A stretch of DNA of 64,000 nt from Mumia sp. ZJ1417 (GTDB taxonomy: Bacteria > Actinomycetota > Actinomycetes > Propionibacteriales > Nocardioidaceae). A model generated the notes under the pieces. The model did not search any database. It was not told the origin of the DNA and saw only the letters and a program-made list of their open reading frames with translations. The stretch lies in assembly GCF_014127285.1 (NCBI RefSeq), contig NZ_CP059901.1, positions 2,542,001-2,606,000 on the forward strand, given 5' to 3'. The position numbers and the translations under genes were made by a program. Positions 1 to 9,444 of this stretch are shown piece by piece (position 1 is the first letter of the stretch; each line of letters begins with the position of its first letter).

Positions 1-1
1 G

Positions 2-97
2 GGCGCGATGGGCCAGTTCCTCGTCGTTCCGCCAGGTCAGGGTTCCGACAGTGCCGAAGGCGACCCCGTCGCCCCGTCGACCACCCGCCGGCACTGA
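2..97 (+). CDS. 3' end of an unidentified gene (partial)
   Basis: An open frame enters from the left edge and ends at a TGA at 95-97. The 31 visible residues end in TTRRH and show no recognisable domain. The stop lies 13 nt before the convergent end of ribF, as expected for a real gene tail. Too little is visible to name it, and a chance open frame is possible in DNA this GC-rich. Confidence 0.35.
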   Translation, partial: GAMGQFLVVPPGQGSDSAEGDPVAPSTTRRH

Positions 98-110
98 CAG
101 AAAGGCACCC

Positions 111-1070
111 TCACCTCGAGGTGCCGAGGGCCTCTCGCACGTCGCGAACGTCTCGATGCATCCGGCCGATGAGCGACTCCACGTCGTCGAAGCGGATCTG
201 GCCGCGGACCCGTGAGACGAACGACACCGCGACGTCGACCCCGTAGAGCTCGAGATCGTCGCGGTCCAGCACGTACGACTCGACCCGACGCTGGTTGCCG
301 TCGAACGTCGGGTTGGTGCCGACGCTGATCGCCGCCGGCAGCACGTCACCGGTGTCGTAGCGGCGGAGCCACCCGGCGTACACGCCGTCGGCGGGCACGG
401 CGAAACCCACGGGCGGGAGGACGTTCGCGGTGGGGAAGCCCATCTGGCGCCCCCGCTTGTCACCCTCGATAACCGTGCCGCGGATGCTGTGGGGGCGTCG
501 CAGCACGCGCGCCGCCTCGGCGACGTCGCCCTCCGCGACCAGCGCGCGGACGTACGTCGAGGAGTAGACCGTCTCGCTGTCTCCGTCGAGCCCGACGCCT
601 TCGGCCACGAAGCCGTGAGCGACGCCGCTCTTGATGAGGGTGTCCACGTCGCCGGCCGCCTTGCGCCCGTACGTGAAGTTGGCGCCGATGACGACTCCCG
701 CCACCCGCAGCTGACCGATCAGGATGCGCTCGACGAACTCCTCAGGACTCCACGAGGCCATCTCGGTGCCGAAGCCCAGCACACGGACCTCGTCGGCGCC
801 CGCCTCCTGGAGCAGGGCGACGCGCTGCTCGACCGTCGTGAGCAGGTCGGGCGCACGGTCGGGCGCGAACACTGCCGTCGGGTGCGGGTCGAAGGTCACG
901 GCCACCACCTCCAGCGGGGTGCCCGGAGACAGCTCGGCCGCGCGCTCGCGGGCGCGCGCCAGCACGTGCCGGTGTCCGACGTGGACGCCGTCGAAAACTC
1001 CGACGCACACCACACTGGGCTCGGTGCGCGGTTGAGTACGCGCGCCCTCGATCGCTCGCCAGACGTTCAC
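111..1070 (-). CDS. ribF: Bifunctional riboflavin kinase / FAD synthetase
   Basis: RibF phosphorylates riboflavin to FMN and then adenylylates FMN to FAD in the cytoplasm. The 319-residue protein has the N-terminal nucleotidyltransferase signature GVFDGVHVGH at residues 24-33, FDPHPT near residue 60, and SSTYVR before the C-terminal flavokinase domain. That domain carries GRQMGFPTAN and GTNPTFDG, and the length is normal for the family. The GTG at 1070 is chosen because it precedes the conserved N-terminus; the open frame runs 109 codons further upstream but that part is arginine/glycine-rich and looks like antisense translation. In related actinobacteria ribF follows truB directly, whereas here a PLD enzyme and a kinase pseudogene lie between them. 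I saw no FMN riboswitch upstream. Confidence 0.95.
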   Translation of the reverse strand: MNVWRAIEGARTQPRTEPSVVCVGVFDGVHVGHRHVLARARERAAELSPGTPLEVVAVTFDPHPTAVFAPDRAPDLLTTVEQRVALLQEAGADEVRVLGFGTEMASWSPEEFVERILIGQLRVAGVVIGANFTYGRKAAGDVDTLIKSGVAHGFVAEGVGLDGDSETVYSSTYVRALVAEGDVAEAARVLRRPHSIRGTVIEGDKRGRQMGFPTANVLPPVGFAVPADGVYAGWLRRYDTGDVLPAAISVGTNPTFDGNQRRVESYVLDRDDLELYGVDVAVSFVSRVRGQIRFDDVESLIGRMHRDVRDVREALGTSR

Positions 1071-1120
1071 AGGGCAACTGTGCCACGGACGACCGACGGG
1101 CTCGCGCTCGTCCCCCCGAC

Positions 1121-1142
1121 AGGATGAGAGTTCTCTCATCCT
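1121..1142. promoter_or_regulatory. Tight palindrome, possible operator
   Basis: Two perfect 10-bp arms (AGGATGAGAG and its complement) are separated by only two T residues. The spacing is too short for an RNA hairpin and suits a dimeric DNA-binding protein. The site lies between the divergent ribF and the small exported peptide gene, about 30 nt before the latter's start. Operator function is inferred. Confidence 0.5.
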
Positions 1143-1151
1143 CGCTTCATG
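1134..1151 (+). promoter_or_regulatory. Direct repeats spaced 11 nt, possible OmpR-family site
   Basis: CTCATC at 1135-1140 and TTCATG at 1146-1151 lie in the same orientation one helical turn apart, overlapping the right arm of the palindrome. OmpR/PhoB-family regulators typically bind such repeats. No OmpR-type gene is nearby, so the link is speculative. Confidence 0.25.
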
Positions 1152-1172
1152 TTCTTGCGATGCCGAGCACGG

Positions 1173-1403
1173 ATGGTGAACGCCATGACGTTGTCGACCA
1201 AGATCGCCCTCGCACTCCTGGGTGTGCTGATCGCCGTCGTCGGAGGGACGGCGGCGATGGCCGCGATGAGCACCCCCAGCCCGTCGCCTGCGGACACCGA
1301 CCCGGTCCGGGTCACCCAAGGTCCAACCTCCCCCACGGCCCCGATGGCCACCGCAACGTCGGCCCCGTCGCCGACCGATGACGACGACGGCGAACACGAC
1401 TGA
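1173..1403 (+). CDS. Small exported or membrane-anchored peptide, Pro/Thr/Ser-rich, acidic tail
   Basis: This is a predicted 76-residue protein of unknown function. After a short polar start it has one hydrophobic segment (LALLGVLIAVVGGTAAMAAM), a signal peptide or membrane anchor. The rest is low in complexity, rich in Pro, Thr, Ser and Ala, and ends in DDDDGEHD. The ATG at 1173 or the ATG at 1185 could be the start. No domain is recognisable. The palindrome just upstream suggests regulated expression. The composition (a hydrophobic stretch with extracellular-type linker sequence) argues against a chance frame. Confidence 0.55.
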   Translation: MVNAMTLSTKIALALLGVLIAVVGGTAAMAAMSTPSPSPADTDPVRVTQGPTSPTAPMATATSAPSPTDDDDGEHD

Positions 1404-1436
1404 GCGCGACCACAGGCTTCTCCGTACGGCAGAGCA

Positions 1437-2170
1437 TCACCGGGGTGGTGGTCGCGCTGCGACCTCGCGCGGCTCCGGGCGGTCGTCCGGGCCCGGCGCC
1501 ATGCACGTCGACCGGCACGAAGTAGGGCATCGGCCGCGGCCGACTCACCAGCTGGCGATAGCGGACCTCGAGGGCGTCGTCGCGGTGCCCGATCTCGTAC
1601 GGCCCGTAGCCGCACGCGCCGAGGTAGAGCGTCGCGCCGAGGCCCCACACGTCGCTGGCGGGCGACGGCACACCGTACCCCTGCGGATCGGCCTGCTCGG
1701 GCGCGAGGTAGTCGTCGGTCCCGACGACGTAGCCGTGCGGGGGCGCCCATGATGACGCTGCTGGGCTTGACGTCGAGGTGCACCACGTCGCGTACGCGCA
1801 GGTAGTGCAGTGCCGACGCCAGCTCGAGCCCGAGCGGCAGCAGCTGCTGGACCGGCAGTGCGCCGTGCTTGCGTACGAGCGAGGAGAGGCGCGGGCCGTC
1901 GAGGTTCTCGAGGATCAGGTACGGCCGTGCCGCGGGCCGTCGCGCCGGACGCCGAACCGGCGCACGATCGCGGGATGGGCCAGATCGGCGAGCGTGTCGG
2001 CCTCGCGCTCCAGCCCGCGAAGGGTGGTGGGGTCATCGGTCTGGTCGGGCCGTACGACCTTGACGACCACCGGGGCGTGCAGGATCTCGTCGAACGCGAG
2101 GTAGGCCTCGTACGCATTGCCTCCGCCCAGCAGCTATCTGAGACGATGCCGACCCGCGGTGAGACCGCTA
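1437..2170 (-). pseudogene. Decayed Ser/Thr protein kinase (PknB-like)
   Basis: Kinase motifs are spread over several minus-strand frames. The glycine-loop region (LLGGGNAYEAY) follows an in-frame stop near 2130. The lysine strand VVVKVV follows, then a frame break near 1920. The next frame contains YLILENLDG and the catalytic-loop-like HLDVKPSSVIMG, and after a further break near 1750 come YLAPEQ and SDVWGLGATLYLGA. A last shift reaches DDRPEPREVAAR and a TGA at 1437-1439. The DFG magnesium-binding segment is absent, and the catalytic loop reads HLDVKPSS instead of the usual HxDxKPxN. No open frame covers a functional kinase, so this is a dead gene; sequencing error is unlikely because there are several independent lesions. 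Confidence 0.8.
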
Positions 2171-2219
2171 TGAGGCTGCCGTGAGAGCCCTCTTATGCCG
2201 CGTTCACCGGACCAGACGG

Positions 2220-3452
2220 TCAGAGAAGCGGGCGCAAGGGGACCAGGACGGCCTCGCTGAACCTCGCGCCCCACCGGCGGGTCGCCCACTCCTCGAGGGT
2301 GAGCTCGCGCGTGGCAGTGGAGTCGTTGGCGAAGACCTCGTCCATGAGGGCGGCGACTCCTTCGTCGACGATCTCGGCGTTGACCTCGTAGTTGCCGGTG
2401 AGGCTGAGCCGGTCGATGTTGGCCGTGCCGATGGTCGACCAGCGCCCGTCGATCGTCGCAGTCTTCGCGTGGACCATCGCCCCCTGGAAGAGCAGGATCC
2501 TGACCCCGCCCTTCAGCAGCTGCGTGTAGAAGCCGCGCGACAGCCAGTCGGCGAGCACGTGGTTCGAGACCTCCGGGACCAGCACGCGGACATCGACGCC
2601 ACGCTGCGCCGCGCGCAGGAGCGCGGCAAGGATGTCCCGGTCAGGGATGAAGTAGGCCTGCGTGATCGCAATCGAGCGGCTCGCCCGGTCGATCGCGTCG
2701 AGATACATGTTGCGGATGGGGAAGGACAGGTGGATCGGAGAGTTGCGGTGCGCCCGTACGCGAGGCTCCCACTGCACGGCGCCGGGGTCGGGCAGGTCGG
2801 ACGTCCCCCGGTCGCGGTGGAGGTTCCAGAAGTCGACGAACGCGTTGTTGAGCTCCCACGTCAGCGGCCCCTCAAGACGCAGGTGGGTGTCACGCCACTT
2901 CGTCGCGTAGTCGGAGCCGATGTTGTATCCGCCGACGAACCCCACCTTGCGGTCGACCACCAGGATCTTGCGGTGGTCACGGCCCGTCTTGCGCAGCCGC
3001 AGCACGAGGATCCACGGGTTGAAGAACGGGTAGCGCAGCACGTTCACCGAGGCCGGGAAGCGCTTGAACGAACGCTTCACCACGAAGTTCGCGAACGAGT
3101 CGAAGATGACGTGGACCTTGACACCGCGCTCAGCGGCCGCGATCACCGCCTGCTTGAACTCCTCACCGACCTCGTCGCCCTTCCAGATGTACGACTCGAG
3201 GAGGATCTCCTGACGGGCGCCTCGGATCTCGGCGAGCATCGCGTCAAACAGGTCACGTCCGTAGGTGAAGACCGTCAACGTCGACTCGCCGACCTTCTCC
3301 GAGATCGGCGGCAGCCGCGGGAACGTGACCGCGTCATCCTCCTTACGCCGCTTGCGGCGCGCGTCGACCGTCATCAGCACCGCGGCGACCAGGACGATCA
3401 GGACGAACCAGATCAGGACCACCCAAAGGACCACCGAGAGCAGCGTCGACAT
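2220..3452 (-). CDS. Phospholipase D family protein (cardiolipin synthase-like)
   Basis: This 410-residue membrane-associated phosphatidyltransferase or phospholipase probably acts on phosphatidylglycerol, as cardiolipin synthases do. One N-terminal membrane segment (residues 4-28) is followed by a basic stretch. The two catalytic HKD motifs are H160-x-K162-x4-D167 with GGYNIG after it, and H328-x-K330-x4-D335 with IGTANID after it. Both are intact. Bacterial Cls enzymes usually have two membrane segments and about 480 residues, so this shorter, single-anchor form may have another lipid or non-lipid substrate. It reads in the same direction as truB, whose stop is 34 nt upstream of its start. 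Confidence 0.85.
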   Translation of the reverse strand: MSTLLSVVLWVVLIWFVLIVLVAAVLMTVDARRKRRKEDDAVTFPRLPPISEKVGESTLTVFTYGRDLFDAMLAEIRGARQEILLESYIWKGDEVGEEFKQAVIAAAERGVKVHVIFDSFANFVVKRSFKRFPASVNVLRYPFFNPWILVLRLRKTGRDHRKILVVDRKVGFVGGYNIGSDYATKWRDTHLRLEGPLTWELNNAFVDFWNLHRDRGTSDLPDPGAVQWEPRVRAHRNSPIHLSFPIRNMYLDAIDRASRSIAITQAYFIPDRDILAALLRAAQRGVDVRVLVPEVSNHVLADWLSRGFYTQLLKGGVRILLFQGAMVHAKTATIDGRWSTIGTANIDRLSLTGNYEVNAEIVDEGVAALMDEVFANDSTATRELTLEEWATRRWGARFSEAVLVPLRPLL

Positions 3453-3486
3453 GGGGACAAGCGTAGGTGCTGGGACTGCCGCCGGC

Positions 3487-4377
3487 TCAGCCGACGAAGA
3501 CCGCGACCGGACGTGCGTCGGCGCCGCGCTGCTCGTAAAGCGCCAAGAACGCGCCGTCAGGTGCGAAAACCGCGACCGGGCCGTCCGCGCCGAGCGTGAA
3601 CTCCCGCAGCGGTCGCCCGAAGCGCACCTCCGCTGCCTCCTGCTCACCGAGGTCGACGCTCGGGAACGACGCGCGTGCCGCGTCGTCGAGGCCCAGCACC
3701 GTGAACTCCTCTGCGAGCTCGTCGAGCGTACGGGCGACATCGAGGGAGACCCCGCCGACCCGCGTACGACGCAGCCGCGTGAGGTGGCCCCCGACGCCGA
3801 GCGCAGCGCCGAGGTCGCGCGCGAGCGCCCGCACGTACGTCCCGCTCGAGCACGTCACGACGGCCTCGACGTCGACCGCGCCCTCGGGTGCAGGGCGCAG
3901 GCCGGCAAGCGCGAACTGCGAGACAGTGACCGGTCGCGCGGCGAGCTCGACCTTCTCCCCCGCTCGGACACGCGCGTATGCCCGCTTGCCGTCGACCTTG
4001 ATCGCCGACACCGACGACGGCACCTGGGCGATGTCGCCGGTCAGGGCGAGCGCCGCCTCACACACCTGCGCGAGGCTCAGCCCGGACGCGTCCACGCGTG
4101 TCACGAGCTCGCCGTCCGCGTCGTCGGTCGTCGTCGACTCGCCCAGCCGGATCGTGGCCTCGTAGTCCTTGTCGTGGCCGGCGAGGTGTCCGAGCAGGCG
4201 CGTCGCCCGGTTGACGCCGAGCACGAGCACCCCGGTCGCCATCGGATCGAGCGTCCCCGCGTGGCCGACCTTGCGGGTGCCGGCGAGCCGGCGGACCCGC
4301 CCGACGACGTCGTGCGACGTCCAGCCAGCAGGCTTATCGACGACGACCAGACCGCTCGGCGTCGCCTCGGTGCTCAC
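3487..4377 (-). CDS. truB: tRNA pseudouridine-55 synthase
   Basis: TruB converts U55 of the T loop of tRNAs to pseudouridine. The 296-residue protein has the family core [14 protein letters not shown] with the catalytic aspartate at residue 44, the N-terminal [15 protein letters not shown] and a C-terminal PUA-like region. Its ATG overlaps the rbfA stop by 4 nt, implying translational coupling. The order infB-rbfA-truB is widely conserved. Confidence 0.96.
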   Translation of the reverse strand: MSTEATPSGLVVVDKPAGWTSHDVVGRVRRLAGTRKVGHAGTLDPMATGVLVLGVNRATRLLGHLAGHDKDYEATIRLGESTTTDDADGELVTRVDASGLSLAQVCEAALALTGDIAQVPSSVSAIKVDGKRAYARVRAGEKVELAARPVTVSQFALAGLRPAPEGAVDVEAVVTCSSGTYVRALARDLGAALGVGGHLTRLRRTRVGGVSLDVARTLDELAEEFTVLGLDDAARASFPSVDLGEQEAAEVRFGRPLREFTLGADGPVAVFAPDGAFLALYEQRGADARPVAVFVG

Positions 4378-4832
4378 TCCCTGCCGTCGAGGTCGTCGGA
4401 CTCGTCGAGCTCGTCGGCGTCCTTGACCTTGTACGGGTCGGGGTCGCCGGCGTACTGCGCACGCGCGGCCTTCTCCGCGACCCTGGCGTCACGCTCGCGC
4501 GCACGGCCCAGAAGGTCCTCGATCTGGCGTGCGTTCTCCGGGACGGCGTCACGGACGAACTCCAGCGACGGCGTGTGGCGCATGCCGAGCTGCTTGCCGA
4601 CCTCGGATCGGATCAGCCCCTTGGCGCTCTCGAGCGCCACGGCGGTGCCCTCGAGCTCCTCCGCGTCACCCATCACGGTGTAGAACACGGTCGCGTGCTG
4701 GGTATCGCCCGTGACCCGAACGTCCGTCACCGTGACGAACCCCAGCCGGGGGTCCTTGATCCGGCGGTCGAGCATCTCGGCGACGACGACCTTGATCCGG
4801 TCGGCCACCTTGTTGACCCGCATGCTTCCCAC
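4374..4832 (-). CDS. rbfA: 30S ribosome-binding factor A
   Basis: RbfA assists late 30S subunit maturation by binding the 16S rRNA 5' region. The 152-residue protein has the family N-terminus [11 protein letters not shown], the conserved [15 protein letters not shown] and the KH-like fold region up to about residue 110. An acidic tail ([13 protein letters not shown]) follows, as is common in actinobacteria. A good ribosome binding site, AGGAG six nt before the GTG at 4832, favours that start, though an ATG nine nt downstream is possible. A strong hairpin separates it from infB. Confidence 0.95.
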   Translation of the reverse strand: MGSMRVNKVADRIKVVVAEMLDRRIKDPRLGFVTVTDVRVTGDTQHATVFYTVMGDAEELEGTAVALESAKGLIRSEVGKQLGMRHTPSLEFVRDAVPENARQIEDLLGRARERDARVAEKAARAQYAGDPDPYKVKDADELDESDDLDGRE

Positions 4833-4852
4833 GACTTACTCCTTCTTACGTG

Positions 4853-4888
4853 GAGACGGGGTGCCGCACGCGTGCGGCACCCCGTCTC
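4853..4888. terminator. Perfect 36-nt palindrome between infB and rbfA
   Basis: Two perfect 18-bp arms (left arm GAGACGGGGTGCCGCACG) meet with no spacer, giving a very GC-rich hairpin 22 nt after the infB stop and about 20 nt before the rbfA start. No T-tract follows. It may attenuate or process transcripts within the rimP-infB-rbfA-truB operon. Confidence 0.7.
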
Positions 4889-4910
4889 ACTCAGCGTTGA
4901 CCGTACGGTC

Positions 4911-7886
4911 TCAGCTCCGCGGAATCTCCCGCATCTCGAACGTCTCGACGATGTCGCCGATCTTGATGTCGTTGAATCCCTTGAGCGTCAGACCGCATTC
5001 GAAGCCCTCGCGGACCTCGGTGACGTCATCCCTCTCACGCCGCAGGCTCGCGAGGTCGAGGTTGTCCGCGACGACCGCGCCGTCACGCAGCAAACGCGCC
5101 TTGGAGTTCCGCTTGATCGACCCGGAGATGACCATGCAGCCTGCGATGTTGCCGATCTTGGAGGAGCGGAAGATCTCGCGGATCTCCGCACGGCCCAGCT
5201 GGGCCTCCTCGAACTCCGGCTTGAGCATGCCCTTGAGGGCAGCCTCGATCTCCTCGATCGCCTGGTAGATGACCGAGTAGTAGCGGATCTCGACACCCTC
5301 GCGGTCAGCGACCTCGGTGGCCTTGCCCTGCGGACGGACGTTGAAGCCGATGATGACGGCGTTCGACGCGGCAGCGAGCATGACGTTGGTCTCGGTGATC
5401 GCACCGACACCGCGGTCGATGACCCGCAGCGCGACGTCTTCGCCGACGTCGATCTTGCTGAGTGCGTCCTCGAGCGCCTCGACCGAACCTGAACCGTCAC
5501 CCTTGAGGATGAGGAGCAGCTCGTCGGTCTCGCCCTTCTCCATGTGCTGCATGAAGTCCTCGAGCGTCCGGCGGCCGGCACGCTGCGCGAGAGCGGCGTT
5601 GCGCTCGCGCGCCTCGCGCTTCTCGGCGATCTGCCGGGCCATCCGGTCGTCGGGGACGACCATGAAGTTGTCACCGGCGCCCGGCACGGCCGTGAGGCCG
5701 AGCACGAGGACGGGACGGGAGGGGTCAGCCTGGTCGACGTTGTCGCCGTGCTCGTCGAGCATGGCGCGCACGCGGCCGTGGGCAGGACCCGCGACCATCG
5801 AGTCGCCGACCTTGAGCGTGCCGCGCTGGACCAGCACCGTGGCGACCGGACCGCGTCCACGGTCGAGGTGTGCCTCGATCGCGATGCCCTCCGCCGCCTG
5901 GTGCGGGTTGGCCCGCAGGTCGAGCGAGGCGTCGGCGGTCAGCACGATGGACTCGAGGAGCCCGCCGATGTTGAGCTGCGACTTGGCCGAGACGTCGACG
6001 AACATCGTGTCGCCGCCGTACTCCTCGGGCACGAGTCCGTACTCGGTGAGCTGGCCGCGCACCTTGGTCGGGTCCGCGTCGGGCTTGTCGATCTTGTTGA
6101 CCGCGACCACGATCGGCACGTTGGCCGCCTTGGCGTGGTTGAGCGCCTCGACCGTCTGCGGCATCACGCCGTCGTCGGCCGCGACCACCAGCACCGCGAT
6201 GTCGGTCGCCTGGGCACCACGGGCTCGCATGGCGGTGAACGCCTCGTGACCCGGGGTGTCGATGAAGGTGATGCGACGCTCGGTGCCGTCGACGTCCGTC
6301 GCCACCTGGTAGGCACCGATGTGCTGGGTGATCCCACCGGCCTCCTTGTCGACCACGTTGGCCTGACGGATGGCGTCGAGCAGCTTGGTCTTGCCGTGGT
6401 CGACGTGACCCATGACGGTGACCACCGGCGGACGCGCGGCGAGGTCATCCTCGTCACCCTCGTCCGAGCCGAACTCGATCTGGAACGACTCGAGCAGCTC
6501 GCGGTCCTCGTCTTCGGGCGAGACGACCTGGACGTCGTAGTTGAGCTCGTCGCCGAGGATCTGCAGGACCTCGTCGTTGACCGACTGCGTCGCGGTCACC
6601 ATCTCGCCCAGCGCGAACAGCACCTGGACGAGCGAGGCCGCGTCGACGCCGATCTTCTCGGCGAAGTCGGTCAGCGACGCACCACGCGGCAGGCGGATGG
6701 CCTGACCGTCGCCCTTGCGGACGCGGACGCCACCGACGGCCGGTGCCTGCATCTGGTCGAACTCTTGACGCTTCGCGCGCTTGCTCTTGCGTCCGCGGCG
6801 AGCGGGACCGCCCGGGCGACCGAACGCGCCCTGCGTGCCACCGCGGCCACCGCGACCCGGACCGGGACGGCCACCGCCGCCAGCGAAACCACCGGGACGA
6901 GGACCGCCGCCACCGGCACCGGCACCTGCACCGCCACCGCCGGGACGGCCACCGCCGCCACCGGGACGACCGGCACCTGCCGGGGCGCCACCGCGACCAC
7001 GACCGCCACCACCGGGACCGCCGCGTGCGGGACCGATGGAGCTCTGCTTGGGCATCATCGCCGGGTTGGGGCGCGGCATGCCCGGACGGGGCGCGGGTGC
7101 GCCACCCTCACGAGAGGCAGGCGGACGCGGCGGCATGCCGGGACGAGGAGCGCCCTCGCGCTGGCCGTCGCGCGGAGCACCCTCACGGGTGCCGCCGTCA
7201 CGGGCGCCACCGTCGCGAGGGGCACCGTCGCCACCGCGACCCGGGCGCTGCATGCCTTGGGTCGACGAGAACGGGTTGTTGCCCGGGCGAGGGCCACCAC
7301 CGGGGCGACCGCCGCCGGTGCCGCCTGGACGCGGGCCGGGACGGCCCGCCCCACCCGGACGCGGACCCGACGCACCCGGACGCGGAGCGTCCGAGCGTGC
7401 GGCGGGCGTCTCGGGGCGAGGCGCGGGGCGTGGTGCCGGACGGGGTCCGGACGGCTTCGGCGCAGGCGCCTCCGTGGGCGGGGCCTGCGGTGCGGACTCC
7501 GCCACGGGTGCCTCCGGCGCTGCCGCCACCGGCTCCGGAGCGGGCTCCGGCTCGGGGACGGGCTCTGCCTTGGGGGGCGCCGGCTTCTTGCGGGGCCCGG
7601 GCATCGGCGCACCCGGGGTCGGGGTTGCCGTCGCTGTGCCCTCAGCGGGCGCGGCGTCAGCGGGCGCGGCAGACTGTGCAGCCCCCGCGGGCTTCCTCGA
7701 CGTCTTCTTCGCGCCCTGGGCGCGGAACTGGTCGCCGTACTTCTCGGTAAGCCGGCGGATGACCGGCGCCTCGATCGTGGACGACGCGGAACGTACGTAC
7801 TCGCCCATGTCGTTCAGCGCTGACAGCACGTCCTTGCTGGTGACGCCGAACTCCTTGGCGAGTTCGTGGACTCGGACCTTGGCCAC
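4911..7886 (-). CDS. infB: Translation initiation factor IF-2
   Basis: IF-2 is the GTPase that brings initiator fMet-tRNA to the 30S subunit and promotes 50S joining. The 991-residue protein starts with an IF2_N helical domain (residues 1-55). A disordered Pro/Gly/Arg/Ala-rich region follows (about 60-380), then a basic patch ([12 protein letters not shown]) and a second IF2_N-like domain (about 395-450). The G domain has G1 GHVDHGKT at about residue 492, DTPGHE, and NKIDKPD. The C-terminal domains complete the protein. The GTG start follows a GAGGAG ribosome binding site and lies in the nus operon. The long low-complexity region is typical of high-GC actinobacteria. Confidence 0.98.
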   Translation of the reverse strand: MAKVRVHELAKEFGVTSKDVLSALNDMGEYVRSASSTIEAPVIRRLTEKYGDQFRAQGAKKTSRKPAGAAQSAAPADAAPAEGTATATPTPGAPMPGPRKKPAPPKAEPVPEPEPAPEPVAAAPEAPVAESAPQAPPTEAPAPKPSGPRPAPRPAPRPETPAARSDAPRPGASGPRPGGAGRPGPRPGGTGGGRPGGGPRPGNNPFSSTQGMQRPGRGGDGAPRDGGARDGGTREGAPRDGQREGAPRPGMPPRPPASREGGAPAPRPGMPRPNPAMMPKQSSIGPARGGPGGGGRGRGGAPAGAGRPGGGGGRPGGGGAGAGAGGGGPRPGGFAGGGGRPGPGRGGRGGTQGAFGRPGGPARRGRKSKRAKRQEFDQMQAPAVGGVRVRKGDGQAIRLPRGASLTDFAEKIGVDAASLVQVLFALGEMVTATQSVNDEVLQILGDELNYDVQVVSPEDEDRELLESFQIEFGSDEGDEDDLAARPPVVTVMGHVDHGKTKLLDAIRQANVVDKEAGGITQHIGAYQVATDVDGTERRITFIDTPGHEAFTAMRARGAQATDIAVLVVAADDGVMPQTVEALNHAKAANVPIVVAVNKIDKPDADPTKVRGQLTEYGLVPEEYGGDTMFVDVSAKSQLNIGGLLESIVLTADASLDLRANPHQAAEGIAIEAHLDRGRGPVATVLVQRGTLKVGDSMVAGPAHGRVRAMLDEHGDNVDQADPSRPVLVLGLTAVPGAGDNFMVVPDDRMARQIAEKREARERNAALAQRAGRRTLEDFMQHMEKGETDELLLILKGDGSGSVEALEDALSKIDVGEDVALRVIDRGVGAITETNVMLAAASNAVIIGFNVRPQGKATEVADREGVEIRYYSVIYQAIEEIEAALKGMLKPEFEEAQLGRAEIREIFRSSKIGNIAGCMVISGSIKRNSKARLLRDGAVVADNLDLASLRRERDDVTEVREGFECGLTLKGFNDIKIGDIVETFEMREIPRS

Positions 7887-7896
7887 TGTTCTCCTC

Positions 7897-7921
7897 TTCA
7901 GGGGCGATCCGAGCCCCTGAA
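7897..7921. promoter_or_regulatory. Hairpin immediately before the infB ribosome binding site
   Basis: Nine-bp perfect arms (TTCAGGGGC and complement) with a 7-nt loop end directly next to the GAGGAG ribosome binding site of infB on the minus strand. It could shape infB translation or act as a weak terminator after ylxR; the sequence does not decide. Confidence 0.45.
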
Positions 7922-8001
7922 AGGGCGCAGACCGCTAGTTGATGTGCATGCTCATCGAACGGAAATCATCGACTGCTCATGAGCGTGTGCTCCACTTCTG
8001 T

Positions 8002-8364
8002 CTACGCACCGCCTGTTGACGGTGCCGGCTGCGTCTGCCTGGTCGATCCTCGTACGTAGGCGTCGAGCGGTCCGATGTCCAACGGCCCCTCCAGGCGGAG
8101 GGCCCGTGCGAACGCCTTGCGCTGCGTCGCTCGTTCGAGGCACGCGACGTCGAGGTGCAGGTGCGCCCCACGTCCCGGTGCTGCGCCGCGAAGATCAGGC
8201 GTGACGAAGGTAATCGCCTCGCCGTGGATCGCCACGACCCGAACCAGATCGGATTTGTCGCCTCGCTCCCGGCAGCCGATGCACGTACGAACGGGCCGTA
8301 CACGTACCGGAGCCTCCGGAGCCTCGTCGTGTGACGCGCCACCGGCTGGAGTCGAGTGATTCAC
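8002..8364 (-). CDS. ylxR: YlxR family RNA-binding protein (DUF448)
   Basis: YlxR/RnpM proteins are small RNA-binding proteins encoded between nusA and infB; a B. subtilis homolog modulates RNase P. The 120-residue protein carries the family signature RTCIGCRERGDKSDLVRVV and the later GRGAHLH and CLERATQRKAFARALR segments. The N-terminal 25 residues are less conserved, so an internal start is possible. Position after nusA supports the call. Confidence 0.9.
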   Translation of the reverse strand: MNHSTPAGGASHDEAPEAPVRVRPVRTCIGCRERGDKSDLVRVVAIHGEAITFVTPDLRGAAPGRGAHLHLDVACLERATQRKAFARALRLEGPLDIGPLDAYVRGSTRQTQPAPSTGGA

Positions 8365-8445
8365 CGTCTGTCAGTCTAGCGGGTCGCTCCTGGCGCTGTC
8401 GCCCACCCTGCTCGACATCCGTCGCAGCAGGGCGGACGACACCTC

Positions 8446-9444
8446 TCAGCGCCTCGCCGAGTCCTGCACGACCTCGGTGTCAGGCCGGATGTCGATGCGC
8501 CAGCCGGTCAGACGCGCGGCGAGGCGGGCGTTCTGCCCCTCCTTGCCGATCGCCAGCGACAGCTGGAAGTCGGGCACGATCACCCGGGCCGCCTTGGCGT
8601 CCGGGTCCACGACCGTGACCGAGCTCACCTGCGCCGGCGAGAGCGCGTGCGCGATGTACTCGGTTGGCTCCTCGGAGAAGTCGACGATGTCGATCTTCTC
8701 TCCGTGCAGCTCGGACATCACGTTGCGGACCCGCTGGCCCATCGGACCGATCGAGGCACCCTTCGCGTTCACGCCCGGCGCGGTCGAGCGTACGGCGATC
8801 TTGGTCCGGTGACCGGCCTCCCGGGCGATCCCGGCGATCTCGACAGTGCCGTCCTCGATCTCGGGGACCTCGAGGGCGAACAGCTTCTTGACGAGGTTGG
8901 GATGGGTGCGCGAGACCTGGACCTGCGGACCACGCGGTCCACGGCGCACGCTGGTCACCAGCGCCTTGATCCGCTCGCCGTGCTCGTACGACTCCCCCGG
9001 CACGCGCTCGGCGACCGGCAGCAGCGCCTCGACACGACCCAGATCGACGAGGACGTCACCGGGCTCGCGGCCCTGCTGGATCACGCCGGACACGATGTCG
9101 CCCTCGCGTGCGGCGAACTCCCCGAAGCGCTGCTCGTCCTCGGCGTCGCGCAGCCGCTGCAGGATGATCTGCTTGGCAGTCGTCGCCGCGATCCGTCCGA
9201 AGTCGTCGGGGGTGTCTTCGAACTCCTCGGTGAGGGTGAAGCCGTCCTCGGTCTCCACCCGGTCGCGCGCCCAGACCACCACGTGGCCGGACCGGCGGTC
9301 GAGCTCGACCCGCGCATTGCTGCGGGCACCCGGCGTGCGGTGGTACGCGACCAGGAGCGCCTGCTCGATCGCCGTCACGACGACGCCGAGAGGCAGGTCC
9401 TTCTCGTGCTCCAGAGCGCGCAGCACCGCCATGTCGATGTCCAT
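8446..9444 (-). CDS. nusA: Transcription termination/antitermination factor NusA
   Basis: NusA binds RNA polymerase and nascent RNA and modulates pausing, termination and antitermination. The 332-residue protein has the N-terminal RNAP-binding domain ([16 protein letters not shown]), an S1 domain (about 105-180) and two KH domains. KH1 covers [18 protein letters not shown] and KH2 covers [18 protein letters not shown]. It ends soon after KH2, as actinobacterial NusA does. The ATG at 9444 shares one nt with the rimP stop. Confidence 0.97.
   Translation of the reverse strand: MDIDMAVLRALEHEKDLPLGVVVTAIEQALLVAYHRTPGARSNARVELDRRSGHVVVWARDRVETEDGFTLTEEFEDTPDDFGRIAATTAKQIILQRLRDAEDEQRFGEFAAREGDIVSGVIQQGREPGDVLVDLGRVEALLPVAERVPGESYEHGERIKALVTSVRRGPRGPQVQVSRTHPNLVKKLFALEVPEIEDGTVEIAGIAREAGHRTKIAVRSTAPGVNAKGASIGPMGQRVRNVMSELHGEKIDIVDFSEEPTEYIAHALSPAQVSSVTVVDPDAKAARVIVPDFQLSLAIGKEGQNARLAARLTGWRIDIRPDTEVVQDSARR

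Noticed and set aside
1071-1172. FMN riboswitch before ribF
   Set aside because: The region is short and lacks the conserved RFN helices; only the palindrome is seen.
111-1397. A 428-residue RibF starting at 1397
   Set aside because: The first 109 residues are Arg/Gly-rich, overlap another gene and are absent from the family; the start at 1070 fits.
6671-7440. Mobile or expanded DNA repeats within infB
   Set aside because: The repetitive DNA codes in frame for the usual disordered Pro/Gly/Arg region of actinobacterial IF-2.
5544-7823. A 759-codon open frame opposite infB
   Set aside because: It is antisense to the IF-2 gene; long open frames opposite high-GC genes are common and its product is low-complexity Arg/His/Asp/Thr sequence.
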